Source: Helicobacter pylori (GTDB taxonomy: Bacteria > Campylobacterota > Campylobacteria > Campylobacterales > Helicobacteraceae). Taken from it: 64,000 nt of DNA. Every line of letters begins with the position of its first letter. Position 1 is the stretch's first letter. The notes under the pieces were generated by a model. That model was not told the DNA's origin and did not search any database. It saw nothing but the letters and a program-made list of their open reading frames with translations. The stretch lies in NCBI GenBank assembly GCA_008032955.1, contig CP032046.1, forward strand, positions 682,001 to 746,000. The letters are read 5' to 3'. Below, one piece after another: positions 16,505-26,484 of the stretch. The position numbers and the translations under genes are program-made.

Positions 16505-16605
16505 ATTATAAGGATATGGGGAGCATGGTTTCAAAATTACCCCCTATCTTTTAAAAACTTTACCATGAAGCAAAGTTTAAAACACCATATCAAAGCCAAA
16601 CAAGG
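16505..16605 (+). repeat. Dispersed G/C-run hairpin repeat, copy R3 (partial)
   Basis: This lies in the 320-bp gap between the RRM gene and atpB. A GGGGAGCATGG arm pairs with a TTACCCCCTATC arm. It is followed by AAACTTTACCATGAAGCAAAGTTTAAAACACCATAT, a variant of the ends of copies R1 and R2. It starts about 10 bp from the atpB 3' end. I see no coding potential in 16361-16614. Confidence 0.55.
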
Positions 16606-16614
16606 ACGCTTTAT

Positions 16615-17294
16615 TTAATGCCCTTCATCGGTTAAAACAGCCCCTGCCAGATACACATAAGTAAGGATCATAAAAACAAAAGCTTGTAAAATCCCCATAA
16701 AAAACAACACCATAAAGGGCGCTACAGGAACCGCCCAAGGCACTAATAAAAGCATGATGAGCAAGAACATGTCATCGCCCTTGATATTCCCAAACAAACG
16801 AAATGATAAAGACACGATCCTAGAAAAATGCGAGATGATCTCAATAGGGAACATGAAAGGGGCGAGCCATTTCACAGGGCCTGCAAAATGAGCGAAATAC
16901 TTAAAAAAGCCCTGCACTCTAATGCCTTCAAAATGGTAATAAAAAAACACAATCAGTGCTAAAACCAGCGTAAAGCTCCAGCTAGCCGTAGGGGATTCAA
17001 AGCCAGGAATGATGCCTATCATGTTGGAAAAAAGACATATAAAGCGATCGTGCCTGCTAGGGGGAAGTATTTGCGAGCCAATTCTTCGCCTATAATATCC
17101 TTAGCCACGCTCAAAATCGCGCTAATGATGCTCTCATACACATTCTGCAAACCCATAGGCACCATCTGCATTTTGCGCGACGCGCCAAGCGAAATGAAAA
17201 ACATCAAAACCGCTGTCAAAACGACAAAAAACCCAGTGATAAAATCATGATTGGAGCTAAAAAAATTAGCAATAGTAAATACTCTGTGTTCCAT
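16615..17294 (-). pseudogene. atpB: ATP synthase F0 subunit a, apparent frameshift at a T6 run (HP0828-like)
   Basis: Subunit a of the F0 sector forms the proton half-channels beside the c-ring. The reading is split into an upstream frame (17294 to 17019, 91 residues) and a downstream frame (17022 to 16615, 135 residues). One extra T in the minus-strand T6 run (plus-strand A6 at 17028-17033) joins them as [10 protein letters not shown] and yields 226 residues, the family size. The essential region is present: the arginine helix is seen in [16 protein letters not shown], and the last helices in the C-terminal part. As read, the first frame's TGA overlaps the second frame's ATG. The gene is probably essential, so a sequence error is more likely than true loss. 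Confidence 0.88.
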
Positions 17295-17415
17295 GAAAAA
17301 GTTTCTCTAAGCCTTATTGAAAATTTCCTTAATTGTAGCAATTAAGCTTTAAAAACTCATTAAATCAAGCTTTTTAACGAGTTTTTTAACGATTTGTCTT
17401 GTTTTCTTTTAAAAT

Positions 17416-18861
17416 TCACCCATAATAATTAGGGGCTTCTTTGGTAATATCCACGCCATGCACATGGCTTTCTTTTAACCCCGCGCTAGTGATTTCTACA
17501 AATTCAGCGTTTTGATACAATTCCAAAATATTCTTCGCCCCCTGATACCCCATAGAAGAGCGTACGCCCCCTACTAATTGGAAAATCATATCCGAAACCC
17601 TACCACGATAAGGCACACGCCCTTCAATGCCTTCTGGGACTAGCTTTTCACTCGCCACGCCCTCTTGAAAATACCTATCAGAGCTCCCTTTAGTCATAGC
17701 CCCAATGCTACCCATGCCCCTATAGCTTTTATATTGCCTCCCTTGATAGATCATAAAATCCCCTGGAGATTCTTCTGTGCCAGCGAGTAAAGAGCCTATC
17801 ATCACGCTTGATGCCCCTAAAGCTAGAGCCTTAGCCACATCGCCTGAATAGCGGATCCCTCCATCGGCAATCACAGGAATATCAAATTTAGACGCCACTT
17901 CCACGCAATTATCAATCGCGCTCACTTGGGGCATTCCCACCCCGGCCACAATCCTAGTGGTGCAAATGCTTCCTGGCCCAATACCCACTTTAATAGCGTC
18001 CGCTCCCGCGCTAATCAAATCGCTTGTAGCCTCTTTAGTCACCACATTCCCCACAATCACATCCACTACCAAGCTTTTTTTAATCTCTTCTAAGGTGTGT
18101 AAGATATTGGCTGAATGCCCATGCGCGCTATCTAGCACCAACGCATCCACCCCCGCCTTAACCAGCATTTCAGCCCTATCCAACTGCCCCACTCCAATAG
18201 CCGCCCCCACTCTCAACCTCCCAAAATCATCTTTATTAGCCTCAGGGTATTCAATGCGTTTTTGAATGTCCTTGATCGTGATCAAGCCTTTTAAGACATT
18301 ATCTTTATCCACAATGGGCAATTTTTCAATCTTATGTTTGTGCATCAAATCGCTCGCTTCATCCAAGCTAATGCCCACATGAGCGGTAACTAAAGGCATT
18401 TTAGTCATCACATCGCCCACTTTTTTACTCAAATCGGTTTCAAAGCGCACGTCTCTGTTGGTTAAAATCCCAATCAACAACCCCTTATCATCTACCACAG
18501 GCACGCCTGAAATCTTGTAATTATCCGTTATGACTTTAGCGTCCGCTAGCGTCCTGTGCGCATGGATAAAAATAGGATCATTAATCACCCCGCTCTCGCT
18601 TTTTTTAACCTTAGTGATTTCTTTAACTTGCGTCTGAATATCCATGTTTTTATGCACGATGCCAATACCCCCAAGGCGCGCCATAGCGATAGCGGTTTTA
18701 TGCTCTGTAACCGTATCCATAGCCGCGCTGATAAAGGGGATATTCAAACTAATGTTTTTGGTCAGGCGAGACTTTAAGCTCACATCTTTAGGTAAAACGC
18801 TGGATTTTCTAGGCACCATCAACACATCTTCAAAAGTCAAAGCCCTTTGTAAAATTCTCAT
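17416..18861 (-). CDS. guaB: Inosine-5'-monophosphate dehydrogenase
   Basis: A 481-residue enzyme converting IMP to XMP, the committed step in GMP synthesis. A TIM barrel begins with LTFEDVLMVPRKSSVLP. Two CBS domains are inserted at about residues 92-205. The catalytic loop GIGPGSICTTRIVAGVG contains the active-site cysteine, followed by ADGGIRYSGD. It pairs in function with guaC at 44644, giving both directions of guanine/adenine nucleotide interconversion. Ten bases separate its start from the gatA stop. Confidence 0.97.
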   Translation of the reverse strand: MRILQRALTFEDVLMVPRKSSVLPKDVSLKSRLTKNISLNIPFISAAMDTVTEHKTAIAMARLGGIGIVHKNMDIQTQVKEITKVKKSESGVINDPIFIHAHRTLADAKVITDNYKISGVPVVDDKGLLIGILTNRDVRFETDLSKKVGDVMTKMPLVTAHVGISLDEASDLMHKHKIEKLPIVDKDNVLKGLITIKDIQKRIEYPEANKDDFGRLRVGAAIGVGQLDRAEMLVKAGVDALVLDSAHGHSANILHTLEEIKKSLVVDVIVGNVVTKEATSDLISAGADAIKVGIGPGSICTTRIVAGVGMPQVSAIDNCVEVASKFDIPVIADGGIRYSGDVAKALALGASSVMIGSLLAGTEESPGDFMIYQGRQYKSYRGMGSIGAMTKGSSDRYFQEGVASEKLVPEGIEGRVPYRGRVSDMIFQLVGGVRSSMGYQGAKNILELYQNAEFVEITSAGLKESHVHGVDITKEAPNYYG

Positions 18862-18870
18862 TTTCTATCC

Positions 18871-20232
18871 TTAATCTAATTTTAAATCTAATTCTTGCTC
18901 TAAAGCGTAAGAAATATCTAAAAGGCTTTGCTCATCAAAAGCCTTAGCAAGGAATTGCATCCCTATGGGCAAGCCTAAAGGATCTTTAGCGACCGGTAAA
19001 GAAAGGGCCGGCAAACCGCTCAAATTCGCCCCAATCGTGTAAATATCGCTCAAATACATTTCTAAGGGGCTTGCATGGTAATTGAATAGATGAGCGGTCG
19101 TAGGGGCTACAGGGGTGAAAATCAAATCCGCTTCTTCAAAAATCTTGTTGTATTGCTCTTTGATCATCAAACGCATTTGCTGGGCCTTCAAATAATAAGC
19201 GTCATAATACCCACTGCTTAAGACAAAATTCCCTAACATGATGCGCCGTTTCACCTCATCGCCAAAACCTTCACTGCGGCTTTTGAGATACAATTCTTTC
19301 AAATCTTTAACATTTTGAGCCCTCCTCCCATAACGCACCCCATCAAATCTGGCCAGATTCGAACTCGCTTCAGCCATGCTGATAATATAATAAATAGAGA
19401 TTTGATAATGCGAATCCAACATCTTTTTTTCCACAACCTCATGCCCCATTTCTTTCAAGACTTTAAGGGTGTTTTCATAAGCGAGTTGCACTTCATTGCT
19501 CGCGTCTTTAATGTGATCCCTTAAGATAGCGATTTTAAAGCGTTTGTCTCTGTTAAGGTTTTTAAAGGTTTGCGTGGGTTTGAGATTCGCGCTCGTGGAG
19601 TCCTTGCTATCATACCCGCTAATAGCGTCAAATAAAATAGAAGCGTCTTCTACATTTTGCGTGATAGGCCCGATTTGATCAAAACTAGAGCAATAAGCGA
19701 TCAAACCATAACGGCTCACCCTCCCATAAGTGGGCTTTAACCCCACGCACCCGCAATAACTCGCCGGCTGCCTGATAGACCCGCCCGTATCGCTCCCTAA
19801 AGCCGCCACCGCTAAGCCACCCGCCACGGCTGCTGCGCTCCCTCCACTGCTCCCCCCAGGCACTCTGTTTTTGTCTCGTGGGTTTTTGGTGATCCCATAG
19901 CAACTAGACTCTGTGGTGCTTCCCATCGCAAACTCGTCCATGTTAGAAAGCCCAAACCCTGCCATGCTGTTTTGGTGCAAGTTTTCAATCACGCTCGCAT
20001 GATAAGGGGCGACATAGCCTTCTAAAATCTTACTGGAGCAAGTGATTTCCCACCCCTTAACGCTGATATTGTCTTTAATGAGGATTGGCACCCCCTTAGC
20101 GCTAGCGCCATTAAGGCTAGGGGCTTTAATGTAAGCGTTCAAATCTGAAGCTCTAACCTTAGCGTCAATTTCGTTTTTAAGGGTTTCTAATTCATCTTGG
20201 GATAAAGAAAGGGCTTGTTTTAAAGTGATCAT
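18871..20232 (-). CDS. gatA: Glutamyl/aspartyl-tRNA(Gln/Asn) amidotransferase subunit A
   Basis: A 453-residue amidase subunit of GatCAB, which converts Glu-tRNA(Gln) and Asp-tRNA(Asn) to the correct amides. H. pylori lacks GlnRS and AsnRS. The Ser-cisSer-Lys triad region is visible: PILIKDNI (lysine), the glycine/serine stretch [15 protein letters not shown], and [18 protein letters not shown] with the catalytic serine. It probably forms a transcription unit with guaB downstream. The sequence is intact. Confidence 0.96.
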   Translation of the reverse strand: MITLKQALSLSQDELETLKNEIDAKVRASDLNAYIKAPSLNGASAKGVPILIKDNISVKGWEITCSSKILEGYVAPYHASVIENLHQNSMAGFGLSNMDEFAMGSTTESSCYGITKNPRDKNRVPGGSSGGSAAAVAGGLAVAALGSDTGGSIRQPASYCGCVGLKPTYGRVSRYGLIAYCSSFDQIGPITQNVEDASILFDAISGYDSKDSTSANLKPTQTFKNLNRDKRFKIAILRDHIKDASNEVQLAYENTLKVLKEMGHEVVEKKMLDSHYQISIYYIISMAEASSNLARFDGVRYGRRAQNVKDLKELYLKSRSEGFGDEVKRRIMLGNFVLSSGYYDAYYLKAQQMRLMIKEQYNKIFEEADLIFTPVAPTTAHLFNYHASPLEMYLSDIYTIGANLSGLPALSLPVAKDPLGLPIGMQFLAKAFDEQSLLDISYALEQELDLKLD

Positions 20233-20290
20233 GTTTTTAGCCTTACAAAAAATTTAATGGTAGTTTAACATGCTTAGGTATAAAACGAGC

Positions 20291-20881
20291 TTATAAGAGC
20301 GTTTTTAAAAAGCGTTCAACCTGCTTATTCAAATCTTTTAAACTGGAGCTGTTGTCTATAATGTAATCGCTCATGGCGCGTTTTTGCTCTATATCCATTT
20401 GACAAGCTAAGCGCTGCAAAATTTCAGATTCTTTGAGTTTGTCTCGCTCTAAAAGGCGCTCAATTTGTAAAGCTCTTGGTGCATAGATTAACACCACCTT
20501 ACTCACAGGATAGCGTTTTTTACCCCCCACTTCAAAAAACAAAGGGATATCTAAAAAATACGCTTGATGATTCTTCTCTAATTCACAGGCTTTTTTAAGC
20601 ATGCATTCACGGATTAAGGGGTGCAAAAAATCTTCTAGCCATTTTAATTCATTAGGATTTTGAAACACGATCGCGCCAAGTTTTTTTCTGTTTAAAATAT
20701 CTTTTTCTAAAATATCTGATCCAAAGTGTTGGGCGATTTCTAGCCGATGCTCTTGCAATAATTGGTGGGCGATCTTATCCGCATCTAGGATCTTATAGCC
20801 TTGCGATTCTAATATTTTAAGGGTGGTGCTTTTACCAGTGCCTATCCCCCCTGTGAGAGCGATAGCGTTTTTTAAGATCAT
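20291..20881 (-). CDS. coaE: Dephospho-CoA kinase
   Basis: A 196-residue kinase for the last step of coenzyme A synthesis. The P-loop is GGIGTGKST at residues 11-19, and DADKIAHQLL and DIPLFFEVG follow as in the family. The stop of speE lies one base from its start, indicating co-transcription. The window also carries coaBC (29226) and coaX (49843), covering three of the five CoA steps. Confidence 0.94.
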   Translation of the reverse strand: MILKNAIALTGGIGTGKSTTLKILESQGYKILDADKIAHQLLQEHRLEIAQHFGSDILEKDILNRKKLGAIVFQNPNELKWLEDFLHPLIRECMLKKACELEKNHQAYFLDIPLFFEVGGKKRYPVSKVVLIYAPRALQIERLLERDKLKESEILQRLACQMDIEQKRAMSDYIIDNSSSLKDLNKQVERFLKTLL

Positions 20882-20882
20882 T

Positions 20883-21671
20883 TTAAGATTTGATATTGTC
20901 TTTAAAGACTTCTTGTAAATTTTTAGGCAAAGCGAATGCGGCCCTATGAATGTCTTCGTTATAGTATCTCACGCTTTTTAGCGCTTCTATTTTTGGCGTC
21001 ATGAGATCTTTTAAGGGGTGGGTTTTAAAAGAAGCGTAAATATAACCTTTATTGCTCAAAATCCTTAAGGGCGCTACAAAAGGCATGGCAACAGAAAAAA
21101 CTCCGCCCATGTTTTTAAGGGCGTTTTGCATGCTCACATGCTCTAATAGTGGGTGTTTGGCTACCGAAATAAACACCCCATCTTCTTTAAGCATTCTTTT
21201 TAAACCATCTATTTTATGAATATCCGGCTCTTGTAAGCAAAGAATCAAATCGTATTTTTTAATGTCCAAATCTAAGAGTTGTTTAGCGTGCGTGAAATTC
21301 TTGTTGTTTTTCACTTCATGGAAATGGGGGAAAAAACTAATGAAGCTATCCAAAATCTTTTCATCCGCTTGCACAAAATCTATACGCGTGTCGTATTTAA
21401 AAAGCTGGTGGGCTAATTCCAAATCAAACCCATCCACAATCAAAACTTCTTCAAGCTCTTTCTTGGTGCAACCCCCCATATGAGCGAGCAACTCGCTTTC
21501 AATGTGCAAAAAATTCTTGAATAATAATTGGCGGTTAAGCATCGCAATTTCACCAAAATCCTTAGATTTAAAAATCTCTAAGATATTATGCTCGCTTCTA
21601 ACATCTAATAATTTCGCTTCTATGGTGTATTCTTTACGCAAATACGGCGTGATTTCTTGGGTGATCCACAT
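20883..21671 (-). CDS. speE: Spermidine synthase-like protein
   Basis: A 262-residue aminopropyltransferase-fold protein. The SAM-type loop is in [10 protein letters not shown] and the acidic pocket in [12 protein letters not shown]. pylori SpeE is shorter than typical family members. The open frame starts six bases further upstream, but the ATG at 21671 (MWITQ) has AAGGAA at 5 bases spacing and gives the length known for H. pylori. It is followed immediately by coaE. Confidence 0.92.
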   Translation of the reverse strand: MWITQEITPYLRKEYTIEAKLLDVRSEHNILEIFKSKDFGEIAMLNRQLLFKNFLHIESELLAHMGGCTKKELEEVLIVDGFDLELAHQLFKYDTRIDFVQADEKILDSFISFFPHFHEVKNNKNFTHAKQLLDLDIKKYDLILCLQEPDIHKIDGLKRMLKEDGVFISVAKHPLLEHVSMQNALKNMGGVFSVAMPFVAPLRILSNKGYIYASFKTHPLKDLMTPKIEALKSVRYYNEDIHRAAFALPKNLQEVFKDNIKS

Positions 21672-21761
21672 AAACATTCCTTAGCTTACTTTTTAATAAT
21701 ATCCATGCCTTTGAAACGCTAACATGCTAGCTAAAAAATCTAAATTGTCGTAATAAACGCC

Positions 21762-22649
21762 CTAACTTTGGCATTCTAAAAAAAGTTCCGTATCGCTCTT
21801 AAAGCGCTCTTTTTTAAAATCCAAATCAATACTGATGGCTTTATGCTGGCTGTCTAATTTATCGGTTGAATGCTTTTTTAACACCATTTGACACTTTGAA
21901 ATCTCAATGGCGTCTAAAGCCTTATCCCCTATCGCCCCTATCGTATAAAAATCATCGCTCTTTTTTTCTAAGAGAAAGGATTCATAAAAGGGCCTTAAAC
22001 TCAAATCGCTGTCATTGGTGGTATAAACATACGAAGAAATCTTGCCCTTAAATTGCGCGATTTGCGTTTTAGTGTCATTAAAAGTGAAAGTTTGGATCTG
22101 GCGATCTTTATCGTTTTGATCTTTTAAAAAACGCTTCAAGGCTTTGGATTGGATTTCTATCAACCATTGATCCCCTTCTTTACTCATCATAATATCCCCA
22201 TCCTTTAGGGGGTAGAAATTTTGTTGGGAATATTCAATGAGTTTTGGATCTTTTGTTTTTCTTTTCGGTTTGTAAAGGAACGGGTTTTTTGTATCGTTAT
22301 TGGCAGTGTTGTTATTAGACTCATTTTGGTATAAGGGCGGGTTTTTTGTATCGTTGTCGCTTGGCTCATTCAATAAAATCACAGAAGTTTCAGGGTTAAA
22401 AGAATTGTCTTCATCTTTAGTCAGTTGGAAAAAAGCGTTTCTTTCCTCTATAGGCTGATACACCATGTTTTGTAAAAAAATCGTTTCGCTAAAGACTTCA
22501 TAATCCGAATCCACATAGCTGGGGCGTTTAGAGCCGTCATTTTCTTGCTCTTGGGCTTTTTTTTGCAATTTGATAAAGCTCTCTTGCGAGCAAGCTAAAA
22601 AGCATACTAAAATCATTATTACCACGCCTATTTTTTTGACTAAAAACAA
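21762..22649 (-). CDS. Hypothetical lipoprotein (HP0833-like)
   Basis: A 295-residue predicted lipoprotein of unknown function. An N-terminal hydrophobic segment (VVIMILVCFLAC) ends in a lipobox-type Cys near residue 20. A polar N-rich region contains two related units, NDTKNPPLYQ and NDTKNPFLYK (about residues 98-125), which look like an internal duplication. The C-terminal 150 residues appear to be a mixed alpha/beta domain (KDGDIMMSKEGDQWLIEIQ). The start is TTG 22649. It diverges from der, with overlapping -10 boxes on both strands near 22680. Confidence 0.7.
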   Translation of the reverse strand: MFLVKKIGVVIMILVCFLACSQESFIKLQKKAQEQENDGSKRPSYVDSDYEVFSETIFLQNMVYQPIEERNAFFQLTKDEDNSFNPETSVILLNEPSDNDTKNPPLYQNESNNNTANNDTKNPFLYKPKRKTKDPKLIEYSQQNFYPLKDGDIMMSKEGDQWLIEIQSKALKRFLKDQNDKDRQIQTFTFNDTKTQIAQFKGKISSYVYTTNDSDLSLRPFYESFLLEKKSDDFYTIGAIGDKALDAIEISKCQMVLKKHSTDKLDSQHKAISIDLDFKKERFKSDTELFLECQS

Positions 22650-22679
22650 TGCCAGACCCTTATTTAAGCTTTAAATAAC

Positions 22680-22685
22680 TATAAT
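22680..22685 (+). promoter_or_regulatory. -10 box of der (with an overlapping box for the divergent lipoprotein gene)
   Basis: TATAAT on the plus strand about 40 bp before the der ATG. On the minus strand TATTAT at 22681-22686 could serve the lipoprotein gene. Confidence 0.5.
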
Positions 22686-22725
22686 ATTGTAATCTAATTT
22701 TGATTAAATTGAAGCGATAAAAAAG

Positions 22726-24114
22726 ATGAATACAAGCCATAAAACTTTAAAAACCATTGCGATTTTAGGCCAGCCTAATGTGGGGAAAAGCTCACTATTT
22801 AACCGCCTGGCTAGAGAAAGGATCGCTATCACTTCAGATTTTGCAGGCACTACACGAGACATTAACAAACGAAAAATCGCATTGAACGGTCATGAAGTGG
22901 AATTGTTAGACACAGGGGGCATGGCTAAAGACGCTCTTTTGTCTAAAGAAATCAAAGCCCTTAATTTAAAAGCCGCTCAAATGAGCGATTTGATTTTATA
23001 CGTTGTGGATGGCAAGTCTATCCCTAGCGATGAAGATCTTAAGCTTTTTAGAGAGGTTTTTAAAACCAACCCTAACTGCTTTTTAGTGATCAATAAAATT
23101 GATAACGACAAAGAAAGAGAGCGAGCTTATGCGTTTTCTTCTTTTGGCATGCCAAAGAGTTTTAATATCTCCGTTTCGCACAATAGGGGCATTAGCGCAT
23201 TAATTGATGCGGTATTGAACGCGCTGAATTTAAACCAAATCATAGAGCAAGATTTGGATGCGGATATTTTAGAGAGCTTAGAAGCCTCTAATAACGCTTT
23301 AGAAGAAAATAAAGAAGAAGAAATCATTCAAGTAGGCATCATTGGGAGGGTGAATGTGGGCAAAAGCTCGCTTTTAAACGCGCTCACGAAAAAAGAAAGG
23401 AGTCTTGTCTCTAGCGTGGCTGGCACGACTATTGACCCCATAGATGAAACCATCCTCATAGGCGATCAAAAAATCTGCTTTGTGGATACCGCTGGCATCA
23501 GGCATAGGGGTAAAATTTTAGGCATTGAAAAATACGCCCTAGAACGCACGCAAAAAGCCTTAGAAAAATCCCACATCGTGCTTTTAGTTTTAGACGTGAG
23601 CGCTCCTTTTGTGGAATTAGACGAAAAAATTAGCTCTTTAGCGGATAAACACTCTTTAGGCATCATTCTTATTCTAAACAAATGGGACATCCGCTACGCC
23701 CCTTATGAAGAGATCATGGCGGCTTTGAAAAGGAAATTCCGCTTTTTAGAATACGCCCCTGTGATCACAACCAGCTGCTTAAAAGCGCGCCATATAGATG
23801 AAATCAAGCATAAAATCATAGAAGTCTATGAGTGTTTTTCCAAACGCATTCCCACAAGCTCACTCAATAGTGTAATCGCTCAAGCCACCCAAAAACACCC
23901 CTTGCCAAGCGATGGAGGGAAATTAGTGAAAGTGTATTACGCCACGCAATTTGCCACCAAACCCCCTCAAATCTCTCTTATAATGAATCGCCCTAAAGCC
24001 TTGCATTTCAGTTACAAACGCTATTTGATCAACACCTTAAGGAAAGAATTTAATTTTTTAGGCACGCCTTTAATCCTTAACGCTAAAGATAAAAAGAGTG
24101 CCCAACAAAATTAA
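22726..24114 (+). CDS. der: GTPase Der (EngA), tandem G domains
   Basis: A 462-residue ribosome-assembly GTPase with two GTP-binding domains. First domain: GQPNVGKSS (residues 15-23), DTGG and NKID. Second domain: GRVNVGKSS (about residue 206), DTAG and NKWD. A KH-like domain follows at the C-terminus ([23 protein letters not shown]). It is needed for 50S subunit maturation. The gene is intact and of family length. Confidence 0.97.
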   Translation: MNTSHKTLKTIAILGQPNVGKSSLFNRLARERIAITSDFAGTTRDINKRKIALNGHEVELLDTGGMAKDALLSKEIKALNLKAAQMSDLILYVVDGKSIPSDEDLKLFREVFKTNPNCFLVINKIDNDKERERAYAFSSFGMPKSFNISVSHNRGISALIDAVLNALNLNQIIEQDLDADILESLEASNNALEENKEEEIIQVGIIGRVNVGKSSLLNALTKKERSLVSSVAGTTIDPIDETILIGDQKICFVDTAGIRHRGKILGIEKYALERTQKALEKSHIVLLVLDVSAPFVELDEKISSLADKHSLGIILILNKWDIRYAPYEEIMAALKRKFRFLEYAPVITTSCLKARHIDEIKHKIIEVYECFSKRIPTSSLNSVIAQATQKHPLPSDGGKLVKVYYATQFATKPPQISLIMNRPKALHFSYKRYLINTLRKEFNFLGTPLILNAKDKKSAQQN

Positions 24115-24177
24115 ATTTTTTATGCGTTAAACCCCCTTAAAAAAGCGTTTTTGCTTGATTTATCTTTAGGATTTGAT

Positions 24178-24183
24178 TATAAT
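24178..24183 (+). promoter_or_regulatory. -10 box of hup
   Basis: TATAAT in GATTTGATTATAATTACC, 72 bases before the HU start, leaving a leader of about 65 bases. Confidence 0.55.
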
Positions 24184-24254
24184 TACCGCTCAATCAGTCA
24201 GGCTAAGCACTAAATCGCTTGGTTTTGGCATCTATTAGAAAAGGGGTTATCCAC

Positions 24255-24539
24255 ATGAACAAAGCGGAATTTATTGATTTGGTTAAAGAAGCGGGTAAAT
24301 ACAGCAGCAAAAGAGAAGCCGAAGAAGCGATCAGTGCCTTTACTCTAGCAGTAGAAACAGCTTTAAGCAAGGGTGAGAGCGTGGAATTGATTGGTTTTGG
24401 CAAATTTGAAACCGCAGAGCAAAAAGGCAAAGAGGGTAAAGTTCCAGGAAGCGATAAAACTTATAAAACCGAAGACAAACGAGTACCTAAATTCAAACCC
24501 GGCAAAATCCTTAAACAAAAAGTTGAAGAAGGCAAGTAA
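24255..24539 (+). CDS. hup: DNA-binding protein HU
   Basis: A 94-residue nucleoid protein. The HU signature is GFGKFETAEQKGKEGK (about residues 47-62), followed by the DNA-intercalating arm and PKFKPGK. The frame is open for 12 codons upstream, but ATG 24255 gives the family length and normal MNKAEFIDLV start. In H. pylori HU also helps survival in acid. A tRNA gene follows 51 bp downstream. Confidence 0.97.
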   Translation: MNKAEFIDLVKEAGKYSSKREAEEAISAFTLAVETALSKGESVELIGFGKFETAEQKGKEGKVPGSDKTYKTEDKRVPKFKPGKILKQKVEEGK

Positions 24540-24590
24540 ATTTGATCCACTCAGCAAGGGGCTTATCAATAAAGTTTCTTGCTTTCTTAT

Positions 24591-24667
24591 GTCCTTGTAG
24601 CTCAGCTGGATAGAGCGTATGATTCCTAATCGTAAGGTCGTGGGTTCGAATCCCGCCAAGGACACCA
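24591..24667 (+). tRNA. tRNA-Arg (anticodon CCT)
   Basis: A 77-base cloverleaf. The acceptor stem pairs GTCCTTG with CAAGGAC. The D stem is GCTC/GAGC, the anticodon stem TATGA/TCGTA encloses loop TTCCTAA (anticodon CCT), and the T arm is GTGGGTTCGAATCCCGC. It ends with an encoded CCA. It reads AGG arginine codons. Confidence 0.95.
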
Positions 24668-24827
24668 CTCGCACTATTTCTACTACCATAGGGATTTAAA
24701 ATAGTCGTTGTTTGTGTTTTTGATGAAAAAGGTTGGTAATTAAAAGAACTTAAAAACTCTTTTTGAATCATTTTAAAAATTTAACCTTATCCTTAAAAAG
24801 CACTCAAAAAAATATTTTATTTTTCAT

Positions 24828-25050
24828 CTTATTTAAAAATATTCAAAGCATTTTTTACAATTAAAAAGATCTTGCAAAAAGCAAGCGATAACCTCTTAAA
24901 AAAGCGCTCTTTAAGGGGGTTTTAGTTGTGGGTTGTAGGGGAGGATTTTTCAAAATGCCCCCTATCCTATTAAGAAAATGGGTTTAAAAATCAAACTTAA
25001 AAAATGAGTTTTATCGTAAAATAAAACCTCAAAACGATACAATCAAGCCA
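24828..25050 (+). repeat. Dispersed G/C-run hairpin repeat, copy R2
   Basis: This fills most of the 575-bp gap between the tRNA and the LPP20-like gene. Blocks in order: GCATTTTTTACAAT, AGCAAGCGATAACCTCTTAAAAAAGCGCTC, AAGGGGGTTTTAG, GTAGGGGAGGAT to GCCCCCTATCC (hairpin), then TTTTATCGTAAAATAAAACCTCAAAACGATA. The last block matches copy R1 and the second matches the complement of copy R4. No convincing open frame or small toxin peptide was found in it. Confidence 0.7.
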
Positions 25051-25204
25051 TTAAAATCCCTTTTTTAAAAAATTGAGTGATCCCTATTAAAAATTTTAGG
25101 AAAGCCAAAAAATAAATCATAACCCCCTAGACTTTAAACTTAAAGCTCACTAGCCTTATAAGATTAGTTAAGAATATCCGCATGACAAATCCATTCAAAA
25201 ATGA

Positions 25205-25210
25205 TATAAT
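25205..25210 (+). promoter_or_regulatory. -10 box of the LPP20-like lipoprotein gene
   Basis: TATAAT in AAATGATATAATAGAC, 33 bases before the start codon at 25243. Confidence 0.55.
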
Positions 25211-25242
25211 AGACTTGATGAACTCATTTTAAGGAAATGCCC

Positions 25243-25848
25243 ATGCGTTTGCACTCTGCCTTTTTTGGTATTAATTCGTTACTTGTCGCCACTCTTTTGA
25301 TAAGCGGTTGCAGTCTCTTTAAAAAGCGTAACACTAACGCCCAGCTAATCCCCCCTTCAGCTAATGGCTTGCAAGCCCCCATTTATCCTCCAACCAATTT
25401 CACCCCCAGAAAGAGCATTCAGCCTCTCCCAAGCCCACGCTTTGAGAATAACAATCAGCCCATCATTAGCTCTAACCCCACTAACGCTATCCCTAACACC
25501 CCCATTCTCACGCCTAATAATGTCATTGAATTGAACGCAGTGGGCATGGGTGTGGCTCCAGAATCCACCATTTCGCCCTCTCAAGCCTTGGCTTTGGCCA
25601 AGCGGGCGGCTATTGTTGATGGCTACCGCCAATTGGGTGAAAAAATGTATGGTATTAGGGTGAACGCTCAAGACACCGTCAAAGACATGGTTTTACAAAA
25701 TTCCGTGATTAAAACGAGAGTCAATGCTCTCATTCGTAACGCTGAAATCACTGAGACCATCTATAAAGACGGTTTGTGTCAAGTGAGCATGGAGCTTAAA
25801 TTAGACGGCAGGATTTGGTATCGTATTTTGAGCGGAGCGAGAGGATAA
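25243..25848 (+). CDS. LPP20-domain lipoprotein (HP0836-like)
   Basis: A predicted 201-residue lipoprotein. The signal peptide ends LLISGCSLFKK, giving lipobox Cys near residue 21. A proline-rich linker follows (residues 35-85), then an LPP20-type domain (VGMGVAPESTISPSQALALAKRAAIVDGYRQLGEKMYGIRV). The AAGGA ribosome site is well spaced for ATG 25243 and too close for ATG 25237. It is followed by a second lipoprotein gene 20 bp downstream. Function unknown; an outer-membrane location is likely. Confidence 0.8.
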   Translation: MRLHSAFFGINSLLVATLLISGCSLFKKRNTNAQLIPPSANGLQAPIYPPTNFTPRKSIQPLPSPRFENNNQPIISSNPTNAIPNTPILTPNNVIELNAVGMGVAPESTISPSQALALAKRAAIVDGYRQLGEKMYGIRVNAQDTVKDMVLQNSVIKTRVNALIRNAEITETIYKDGLCQVSMELKLDGRIWYRILSGARG

Positions 25849-25867
25849 ACTCTCTTACTCTGTAATC

Positions 25868-26484
25868 ATGCGGTATTTTAGAAGCGCTTTTTTATTATTT
25901 TTCATGACGCTTTTTTTTGTCTCTTGCTCTAAGCACCCTTTTTCTAAGCAAACCCCCAAAACTAGGGAGCAAATCAGACAAGAAGAAGCCAATAAAAAAG
26001 AGAAGAGACTTTGAACGCCTTGCGCCAATTCAGGCTCATTTACATTAACACGCCGGTTTTTCGCTTTTATGATTACGGCACGATCAAAACCGATAAAGAC
26101 CACAATACTGAAGTAACCCTTTATAAGCTCAGCCAAAAAGTGGGCGATATTTACATGACTAAACGGAGCATTTGTTTTAGCCAAAAATGTTCGGCCAAAT
26201 GGATTGCTGCAAGGGATTTGTTTGGCAAGGTGAGCTATGGGGATTTGTTTGATGATATTGTTTTAGGGAGGGATATTTTTAAAGGTTTAGGCAAGCGCCA
26301 CCTAACCCCTGAATATGTGATCCAAAGGTTTCAAAAAAGCGGGGAAATTATCCTTTATGAAAGAAAAAATGGCCTGATTTCTTTCCAGAATTTGACTCAA
26401 AAAATTGCTATTAGGATTGAACCCTATGAGCCTTCTTTGCAAGATTTAGAAGATAATGAAAACGCTGACAGCGAGCTCCAATGA
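25868..26484 (+). pseudogene. Hypothetical lipoprotein broken at an A6 run (HP0837/HP0838-like)
   Basis: Two frames form one gene. The first, 25868-26014, gives a 48-residue signal-plus-lipobox segment (FVSCSKHPFSK) followed by a charged stretch. The second, 26011-26484, gives 157 residues with no signal peptide. One extra A in the A6 run at 25994-25999 fuses them through NKKREETLNALRQ into a 205-residue lipoprotein. The C-terminal part has a beta-rich globular region with paired cysteines (RSICFSQKCSAKW). Its stop overlaps the porin gene start. As read, the large domain would not be exported. Function unknown. Confidence 0.75.

Noticed and set aside
24511-24771. Minus-strand open frame crossing the tRNA (contains GGIRTHDLTIRNHTLYPAELQG)
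   Set aside because: This peptide pattern is the familiar false gene read from the complement of a tRNA; the tRNA fold is clear.
14785-25050. Type I toxin-antitoxin (AapA/IsoA) loci within the dispersed repeats
   Set aside because: I looked for a short hydrophobic AapA-like peptide with a start codon in copies R1 and R2 and found none.
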